Below, piece by piece: positions 51,026-59,275 of a DNA stretch of 59,275 bases. Origin of the DNA: Tieghemiomyces parasiticus. Lineage: Eukaryota > Kickxellomycota > Dimargaritomycetes > Dimargaritales > Dimargaritaceae. Location: NCBI GenBank assembly GCA_027575765.1, contig JANBPT010000187.1:1-59275 (forward strand), given 5' to 3'. Every line of letters starts with the position of its first letter. Position 1 is the first letter of the stretch. A model generated the notes under the pieces. It had not been told where the DNA came from and made no database searches. It saw nothing but the letters and a program-made list of their open reading frames with translations. The translations under genes were made by a program, and so were the position numbers.

Positions 51026-54000
51026 AGGGTCTGTACTGCGTTTGCTGGCGTGGACCCCTTTGCCCATCTTCCTTTCATCTCCTCGAATCCCCAAGTAAAT
51101 TCTACAGTACACCCCACTTTACGCTCCCTGCTCGGTTCCGTGTCTATTCTGCCCAAGCGACCCACTCCGAATGGCTCCCAACCCTCCAGCGCCCGATTTC
51201 CACGTCAATTTTTACACTCCTTCCTCTCGGCCCCCTTGTACACCGTGTTGCTACAATAACAGTTTAGTATTACTGACCATGTCACACCACAAGTACAAAT
51301 CCAGATACATACTTTTTGGTTCGGCGGATTACTTTCGGTTGCACTTTGAACGGCCAGCCATGGGCGGGGGGGAGCTCCTAGACGACCCTCCCATATTGCT
51401 GGTTTTTTATTCCACCTTGTCAAACCCTTGATAAGGTACGCCGGTGACCTTCGTGGTGTTAGCTCTGCTGATGATCGTCTGCATTTGTTATCCTCACCTC
51501 CGCCTTCCAATACGAGGGTTACCCAACTCGGAATCTGCTCACCGTTCCCGTCGATAGTACTCCTTTCCAAAAGTTGCTACGTAGCCTCGCCATTACTGCC
51601 TTGGTTGGGGGCACTAAGGGAGGATTGATCAAGGTGGAATCATATAATGACACGTTCGTAAACGATCCGGGGCTCTTTCCGAGTCGCTCTCGTTAGCGGA
51701 CTTATTGTAAGTGCTGTAGGACACGCGACGTCAGCCGCTCTTTGCGACTAGCCGACCGGTCAGTCAATTGGACACGTTAGTCACGGAGGTAACTAGCCCA
51801 GTAGCCTAGTGACCACCTTTTAGGACAAGTTAAAGTACCAACTGATAGCGTCTTGTTCACCCCCCCCCCTGCCAAAGTAAAGTGGTCAACAGTACTTCGT
51901 GGAGGGACCTATTCGCACTGTAGCTGGGAGCGGTGGAAGAGTTTGAAAGGGGGAGGTGGTTTCCACGGACTGTTTCTGCAGGCTCGCCGCCCACCCTCCC
52001 CAATTGTGCACATCACCCTCTTTCTCGCCTCACCCTACCGATCCTATGTGAAGGTCGTCTGGGAATTGCGGCGTCGTCCCCCTGACCCAAGTTACTAATA
52101 TAGTCACCGGTGTGATTGGGGTACATGGACCCATAATCCACAGAGTTCCTCCATCCTCATAGGTTTACCCGTGTCGTCTAGGAGTCGGATAGGGACGTCG
52201 GTTTAGACCCGTGCCGTTCTTCCTGCGGTCGTCATTGCACTGGCCCGCATACTTTCCCCCTCCTCACGCACGGTGGTCACCGTGGCTCCAGCCCATTTCG
52301 TTCAGGTTAGCCGGGTCAGCCGATACCCCCCCGTAAGTATGGACGCCGTCCACCTGGTCGTTTCTCTACCCACGCCTCGTGTGGTTTGTTTGCCGCCTCC
52401 CGTCCCCCACCACGTTACAATCTCTGCAGGTAAACGGTGGAAAATAGTGGGGCAGATGGATGCCATACGACAACGTTGGCATGGTATGCGTAAAATAAAC
52501 TTTGGCGCCCATACCATCGCGTCTATCCCAGCCTAAAAGAGGGCACCGAGGTAAAAAGAAAAATACCCTACATGGTCAGGGCCTTAATGCTCGGCCCTTC
52601 TTCCCCACGGTGGTTTACCGCCCTCGGGGAGAAAATCAAGGCGGAGTGACTGTCACCTGTGAACTTCTGACGCCAATAAGCACTTGTCCGCCCACCTCCC
52701 CCCGGGTTACCGAGGGAATAATGGACTGACTAGGAACACAGTAAATCAAAGAGAAAAGCCGCGCGACCACAAAGATTATAAAGTAAGGCTCGGCCCAGTC
52801 GGATCAGCAGGATGTCGGGATCTGGATTAGAGTTGTGAGTCCGGCTTACCTCTATGGATTAGACCAACTTCGAAGGTCCTGGTTTGGCAGGTTTAGTTTA
52901 AGACATATGGAGCGTGGCCTATTTAAGCTAGATTTATTTCACCAAGTTTCGTACCAACTACGTCAGGCGCCTTCAGTGTCAGATTCGAGCAGTAGTAAGT
53001 AGCCAATTGCGTCATTACCCGACCCTGGATTAAAGCGAACGAAAAGGAATCAGCTTTGCCGCTAATGGGGGGGTGGAGCCACCTGGCTGTGGCTGACGCG
53101 ACAATTTGAAAGTGCGGACCGCATTGTCTGGCGCATGGAACCAGCCCAGTAACAGTCCGTAGCATGGTGAGCGGCGCTGACTTACTACGGATCCTAGTTG
53201 CTCAGATAAAAAGCCTCAGCTGCAGGTTCTTTAGTGATAGTTCCAGGTCATAGTTGGTCCTTAACTCCCCGCCCTTGGTACCACACGACACATATGGTAA
53301 ATGTTTCCGCACTGATCAATTGGACTGTACTGTCTTCCTCCACCGTCTTGAGACGGGCCAAAAAAAAGGGACAGAGAGTGCCTGTGCGGCTGGATGGGCC
53401 AAAGGGTATGTAGCGTACAGTGGTCAGCCGTCCGTACGTTTATTAGACCGTCCCCATAGCCCTGGGGACCCGCGGCCCGGTCCAAAACCGGATGAGGCCC
53501 ACCGACCGTGGAGGGCATCCAATGTTTTGGCGGGGAAAGTGGGGTTTACCGCGGCCCCACAGGGCGACCAGCCGGTCTTTACTGAACGCGACAAAACCTA
53601 CCGCCTACTTCAGAGCCGGTGGCCACTAACATCCTTGTTACTATGTCCACAGCCATTTGGGCAACTTTGGTGTGCGGGGCCAGTCCCTCCCATTTGTTAT
53701 GCCCCGGCAGGATACGAGGAGGAAGACAGGATAGGGCATATCGTGGTGGCAACGTCTACCATTAAGAACGCTTTGTTATATACAATACATGACCTGATGG
53801 CCGGATGTGTTCCCTGTATAAGGCGATGGCAGCGACAGCCCAATGAGAGAGGGGTAAAACCGGTGGCGCCGTCTTTTCCTTTCTTCTTCACTCCCCTTTC
53901 CTTGTCGCTCAGATGTGATGGTGCATTCCCTTCTCGGTCGCCGTCCTATATACGCAGTAGCAGATTGGGGTGAATGTTTGGTAGGTGAAAAACCGGGCCT

Positions 54001-57000
54001 CTGCAGAACACCGAATCCGCCTGCCCTTGACGCGATAGTAGCTAAAATAGTAGATGTGGGAAGGTGTACCGCAGTTGACCAGGGGCAGTGAAAAGAAAAA
54101 CAAAGAACGTGGACATCCTTACCCGCTCTTTTGGTGTGTTATCTGGTGGATTTGGCAATATTTACGGCGGAGATATTGGGCACACAGGGCAACAGTCCAA
54201 CCTTCACTATTACCACCACTGTGTGGCAATTTTAGGTAAGTCGGTTCGAAACTCGGTGTGAACCGTTCCCGGGGCGGCTCTGATACGGCCCTCCCAAAGT
54301 TGATGTAGAGCAGTGATACATTCCCAAAGTAGCAAAGTGGGGAAGGGTAGCAGGACGAGTTGACCAGGCAATGAAACCTTATTCCCCACCCGTCGTACTC
54401 ATCTGTCTTGGTTAGCGTTGGATTTTAGTAGACGTGAGCAAGTCCAGCGATGGGTCGGATAAGGGACGAGTAAGGGTACTACGCCACCACCACTTGTTCT
54501 ACCCCGCTTCGTTTTAATCACCCAGGTTTGAATAACTCGGTACGAGGAAGCACCAGGTTGTGAAATCCTAACCGGTCTTGGGAGTACTATCTGATGCTCT
54601 GCTTCGTGAAGCAAGTGTGTAGGTTGTACTAGTATACGCAGGCCCGGAAGATCCCCTAATGTACCCCTTGGATGGTCAGGTTAGTTCCGCATTAACGGAA
54701 CTGGCGGTCTACTTTACCGTCAGGCCCAAATTTGGACATGGGCGCCAACACAAGGCACCAAATGCGACGTATCTGCTGCTCTTCCCCCCCCGTCCGGACT
54801 TCAAATTATCCTGCCAATGGTGATTACAATACCACATTATGTCGACCTTTGTCTGGTGACATGGAAGTGACCACGCGGGCCCATATAATGTCATAGTAAC
54901 TAAGCCGTCGCCGGGCAACCATGAAGGTTGCCCACCCCCACCCCAGGCGGGTTGATGAAGGTTTCTGGTGTGTAATGAGAAGCATCACATACGCCTCCGG
55001 CATGAATTGCTTGGGACCGCGGCTTCTCGGGGTAAAACAGCGTTCGTCTTCCAACCCCCCTCTCCAGCGGCTACAGGGTCTGTTTAACAGCATGTTTCTG
55101 CACTTCCCCGATCGACCTGCAGGCGCCTTCCGTCTCCGCGACATTTACGTGAAGCAGTATTAGGAGCAAGTCTGGACCTCGCGCCGGAGAGCAGAGGCGT
55201 TTCATGAATGAATTAAACTCGGCGGCCGACTGCCTCGCTCCTCTACTCTAGCCACGCCGCCAGTTCAACGAGGAGAAGTCAGTTGTGGACCTAATTTTCT
55301 TGGCAATGTAGTATAACCCCCCGGTTTGGGCGTTAGGAGCAGCCAGCCATAACGCACCCCTGTTTTTCTACGGCTATTTTAAACCCAGGTATGGGAGGGG
55401 GGCAATCCCGCCCGCTATTCCCGAGATGACTGTCCTCACCCTTGATCGTGAGGGATGGTGCCTTTAGCACGGGCACCGCCTTAATTCGTTGGTTCAAGGC
55501 AATCCTGGCTCCCATGGTACTGTCCTACCCGTGAAGGTGCCAGAATTAGGGGTCGGGCGGATGCGATTGAGGTACTGTGCTGGTCGATAGAGTGGTCATT
55601 GCCCGTCCCACACTATTATGTTCTACGGATTCTCGCTTCGCTATCCTGGTGCGTCAGCTAGTGGAAGACACTGGTGTTGGCTCAGGGTCACCCAGGTCCC
55701 ATAACACTATTGTGGGCCGTTGGTCCCGATTGGCTATGTGGGTTGGACTGGGGGGGTGCTCAATTTGAGCAGGGCATCAATTGGCTGAATCAGTCGCAGT
55801 GGTGTCTGGCCGCGACCTCCGAATTGGGCAGCTGGAGCACAGCGTGGCCAAGCGAAGTTGGCGCCCTCTTTGTCATGGCTCCCTATTTTTTTTTACCTTC
55901 CAGATCAACGGTGAAGCCCACTTGTTTTCTAGGGTCCGGCCTTCACGCTCTGCAGTCCATACCACGGACATCCTAATCCAGCTGGCCCTTTGTACCCCTT
56001 TTCAGCCCGGATCACCTCCCCAATCTTCTCCTTCTATTCACCTGCATTGACCGTTGGGCCAACCTTCATGAAACCACGCGCTCACCGCGAACCGTAATAT
56101 GAAGTTGCCGCGGGCTCTCCTCTAGTAGTACCTCTGGCCCTCGTCCAACTGCACCGCAGCCGAGCGGTCGTTCACCCTCTCGACCTACCCGCCAGTGATC
56201 GACATACAGGCCCGCTTGCCGGAACGGTGATTGACCGGTGGGCCCGTTTAGTGAGTCGCGGCCCGATCGGTCGCTTGGTTATAATGGTACTCATCAATAC
56301 AATTAGCACCAGTATATTGGAATAACTCGTTCCTTTCCGGACATTGCTAGTGGCGGCCGCATGGTGCCGTGAATTTATATTTTCTGATTATTAACCCTCC
56401 ACGGACCTCGGGACCCGCCAGGAGAAGGGTATGGGTGACCTAGGCTAGGTGATGTGGCCGAATAAGGCGGGGTTCCCCAATACGAAGATGATTGATTCCG
56501 TTCAATACGTAATTACCTGGCGACGGTGAGGTAGAGGGGGGGGGTCAGAACCTCCGTAGCTCAAATTCTTTCCCTCCCGCCTTAACCTCTGCTCGGCGCG
56601 CGACCAGCCTGGCCGACCGGGGATCAATTGGCACGCTGCTCTCCTCACCAGCCCAACGTTCGGTTAGGGTACACATGGTACGCGGGGCTGGCCCACACTT
56701 ACGAGATCTCGGCTTCCCGAAAAGCCCCGCTCGCACCGTCTCCAGGGGCCAGGTTCAAGTTTAGGATGGCTTCATGTGAAGCTCCCAGTCGATCAGGGCC
56801 ACCATTCACCTATTCAAAAAGACGTGGGTTAATTCTCATTTGCAGCCAGGAAACCGGTTCACCGGGCGGGGTGACTAATTTCAAGCCCCATTTTCGGTTA
56901 GGCTTAGACTGTTTGGGCTGGCGTCAGCGAGTACCTGGCCTGCGGTCGGCAGTTCCCCGCGCACTTTGCATTTAATTCGACCTGCAGGGCCTCACTCGCC

Positions 57001-58681
57001 CTGCTATGCAGTGTCCGCTCTACCCTGTGGGAGTCGCCGGAAGGTCGGCTGTATAACTAGTGTGGAAGGCATGCGGCCAACCGATGCGAAATTCGGACAT
57101 CACGTACCCGCACAGACCCAGGGCATGACACACTTACTCACCCATTTGCCGCAACCTCATAGGGCCTCATGACATAGGGAAGGCATGCACTAAGCAACTC
57201 CAACAAAGTCATTTAACTCCGTACGCCTTCCGTGGGCGTACCCGCTCGTATGAAGGTAGTAGGAAAGACTGAACCCGTGCAAACCTGGCGAGGGGCAGGT
57301 GTTGCCAAACGATTGCTGCCAATCTCCTGGAACCGACATAATGGTACAAAGTAGGCCGGCAGGCTCGCCACGTTATAGAGGCGGCGGTAGGGACAATAGT
57401 ATCGTGGCGATAAGTGGGTCGCACCGACCGGTCTATTTTCGGACCGGCTACCAAGCTGATGGGCTACGAGGGCGTTACAGACGGTGACGACCGTTGTATC
57501 CGCAGATAACGGCGATTACCGGCCTGTGCTACCACTACTCTCACTCCAAAAATGCGTAGTCGCCGGTGCGACAAGCTGAAGCAGGTGAAAAAAAAGAGTC
57601 GGCGAGAAAAGCAGGGGGTGGCAGCTTGGTAAGGAAGCTGGCATGGCCATAGAACAGGCAGTAGAAGGTCCGGGGGCGTATAAACGTGTGCAACGTGGAC
57701 AGCACCACTTTCTTGGCCCGGTCTGGCACCGGCGGACAGAAAAAGGATGAGAGGCGTCAGACGGTCGACGCCACCCCGTTACGACACCCGCCTACTCCTA
57801 AATACTGCGGGGACGCCCAGGTCAAAGTCCACGTCTGGTATCTTCAGGATGGACGCGCTGACCGCGTCATCCTTGCGAACGATGCAGGCCATGGAAGCCA
57901 GGTCGGGCTATTCGCAGGGTTAAGGTGAAGGAGCCAAGGGCTACCATGAGGTTGGGGCAGACATAGACGGCTTCCGCTTTTGGGCCAACGCGAGTCGAAT
58001 TCTTTTTTACGTGTCTTCCAGCGGGGCCGGTTTTGTTTGCTGCCCGCGCTCTCCTGTGGAGTGTACAAACCCACCTTTACCCAGGGATGGCCAATGTAGC
58101 CTCTGCCACTACCACCGCCCCACCCTTCCTACCCTCCACTTCCCTCGCTCGATTCTGGGAAGCGGAGAGAGGGAGGGACTGAGATTCCAATTGTCCCGCT
58201 AGATCATCTCCACTTAATGCGGGGTGTGTGAGACATGACCCCAAAATGGTGATAGTACAACGTCCCCAGCTTGGGACCCACTGGCTCCTCCATCAGCTGC
58301 CCCACGGCGAACACTACCTCACTTTTCTTTTCTTCTTTTTAGGCACTCACCCGCCCCCGCCCGCCCTCTCTGATTATTATAAATAGGGGATGGTTCCCCG
58401 GCCCCCTGGACCAACTTCATCAACCTATCCACCCATTCCAGCGTCCACCGACCCCATTCTACGTGCTTCTCCTACATCCATCCGATCTTGCCCTCTACGT
58501 CCTACTCGTCCTTGGCGCTGTACCTCCCATTCTGCACCCTGAACTCCCCCCCCCCGCCCACGCCTTATTGTCCCCAGTTTAGCTCACCGCGCGTCTTACG
58601 GACCTCTGAGGTGCCTTGACCCTCCCCGCTTCTCCCTTCCAGTCACCCCCCCCCACACACTCCTTTTCCTTCGTCACCACC
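51026..58681. other. Gene-poor region, right part
   Basis: 7.7 kb with no recognisable gene. The longest frame (53254-53973, 239 codons) has no motif and mixed composition. TATA-like sites occur (for example about 57676) without convincing ORFs. The last 300 bp form the C/T-rich leader of the HSF-type gene. Confidence 0.5.
58378..58385 (+). promoter_or_regulatory. TATA box of the HSF-type gene
   Basis: TATAAATA, 304 bp upstream of the start; I see no ATG in the C/T-rich leader between them. Confidence 0.6.
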
Positions 58682-59275
58682 ATGAAGAGTGTTCCTCCCT
58701 TTGTTGTCAAGCTGTACAAGTAAGTAACCCCCCCTCACCCAACCGGCCAATCCAACTTGTACTTAGGTTTGGACGCCACCCCCCCCCTTATACCTAGCCA
58801 CAGCAGCCTAACCCCCTTCATCCTACACTTCCACCCTCCTTACCCTTCCTCCTTTACCACCACTCTAATCAGGATGCTTGATTGCGGGGACCACTACCCT
58901 CTAATAACCTGGGACAACCTGGGCGATGTTATTTCAGTGCGGAATCCTACCCAGTTCCAGGAACAGGTACTCCCACTCTACTACAAGACCGGCGACTTTC
59001 GCTCCTTCACCCGCCAACTCCACGTAAGTAACCCTCCGCAGTGGTATAGACCTATAGCTTTGTCGCCCATAGACCCTCGTACCTCGTTTTCAGACTTTTC
59101 GCTGACCCCGTCACCTTGTATATTCACCGCGCCCCGATAACTAGATCTACGGCTTTGAGCGCTTATCCGACGCTCGCAAGAGCCGCCGGGGCGGCAGTGA
59201 CCAGCTCTGTCGATTCAGGCACCCCAGTTTCCTTCGTGGCCGCCACGATCTCCTACTCGAGGTGAAGCGTATCCC
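58682..59275 (+). CDS. Heat-shock-factor-type DNA-binding protein, 5' part
   Basis: Three exons are seen, 58682-58719, 58873-59023 and 59145 to the window edge, giving the first about 106 residues. They form nearly the whole HSF DNA-binding domain: VPPFVVKLYKMLDCGD, LITWDNLGDVISVRNPTQFQ, VLPLYYKTGDFRSFTRQLH (recognition helix), IYGFERLSD, then FRHPSFLRGRHDLLLEVKR. The recognition helix ends R-Q-L-H where Hsf1 has R-Q-L-N; His occurs in Sfl1/Mga1-like members. The domain starts at residue 4, unlike Hsf1 with its long N-terminal extension. Downstream oligomerisation and activation regions are outside the window, so Hsf1, Sfl1 and Skn7 classes cannot be separated. Splice sites are GTAAGT to CAG/TAG. 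Confidence 0.92.

Noticed and set aside
53254..53973. 239-codon open frame in the gene desert
   Set aside because: No start context, TATA box or motif; composition is mixed and the length is possible by chance in 60 kb of six frames.
1..59275. CRISPR arrays, rRNA genes, prokaryotic operons
   Set aside because: No regularly spaced direct repeats or rRNA sequences were seen; introns and gene content are eukaryotic.

Overview
The window reads as nuclear DNA of a fungus, most likely an early-diverging (zygomycete-grade, perhaps Zoopagomycota) lineage. The genes are eukaryotic, with short introns (mostly about 45-150 nt, GTAAGT-type donors) and C-rich third codon positions. The set mixes fungal hallmarks (Yak1, an Ert1/AcuK Zn2Cys6 regulator, a fungal-type PRPP synthetase, Zrt-type ZIP) with genes usually thinner or missing in yeasts (Ral-type GTPase, UBL3, SMIM8, VAMP7, LRRC58-like). 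The exact taxon is inference.

Layout. Positions 1-3235 are gene-poor: the 5' tip of a secreted-protein gene at the left edge and a decayed mariner transposase. From about 3.2 to 45.0 kb genes are dense on both strands, in order: GPALPP/DUF3752 protein (-), NudE (-), VAMP7 (+), HCCA isomerase/GST-kappa protein (-), MIC10 (-), divergent centrin (+), UBL3 (+), argininosuccinate synthase (-), tandem SCP2 protein (-), SMIM8 (+), GNAT (+), glutaredoxin-like protein (-), PRPP synthetase (+), nicotinamide riboside kinase (-), S-adenosylhomocysteinase (+), YccF-domain protein (+), Yak1 kinase (-), Ert1/AcuK regulator (+), LRR protein (-), Ral-like GTPase (+), bZIP-like protein (+), two small candidates, enolase-phosphatase E1 (+), ZIP zinc transporter (-). 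From 45.0 to 58.7 kb the window is nearly a gene desert with one TATA-supported orphan gene (50483-51025). The right edge holds the first exons of a heat-shock-factor-type regulator.

Many neighbours are divergent pairs sharing a 0.5-0.9 kb promoter region (NudE/VAMP7, MIC10/centrin, SCP2/SMIM8, Grx-like/PRS, Yak1/Ert1). There is no operon logic; the genes are housekeeping. Thematic links are loose: S-adenosylhomocysteinase and enolase-phosphatase serve the methyl and methionine cycles, PRS and Nrk1 feed nucleotide and NAD synthesis, and Yak1 and Ert1 belong to glucose-state control.

I found no tRNA, rRNA, CRISPR array or intact mobile element. Exon boundaries were read by eye from splice consensus, frame continuity and family motifs, and need RNA evidence. 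The most useful results are multi-exon small genes invisible to single-frame reading (MIC10, a 127-aa glutaredoxin-like protein, UBL3, SMIM8), a PRPP synthetase with a changed catalytic-loop residue, a tandem SCP2 protein ending in a peroxisomal-type signal, a YccF protein of bacterial type, and the mariner fossil.
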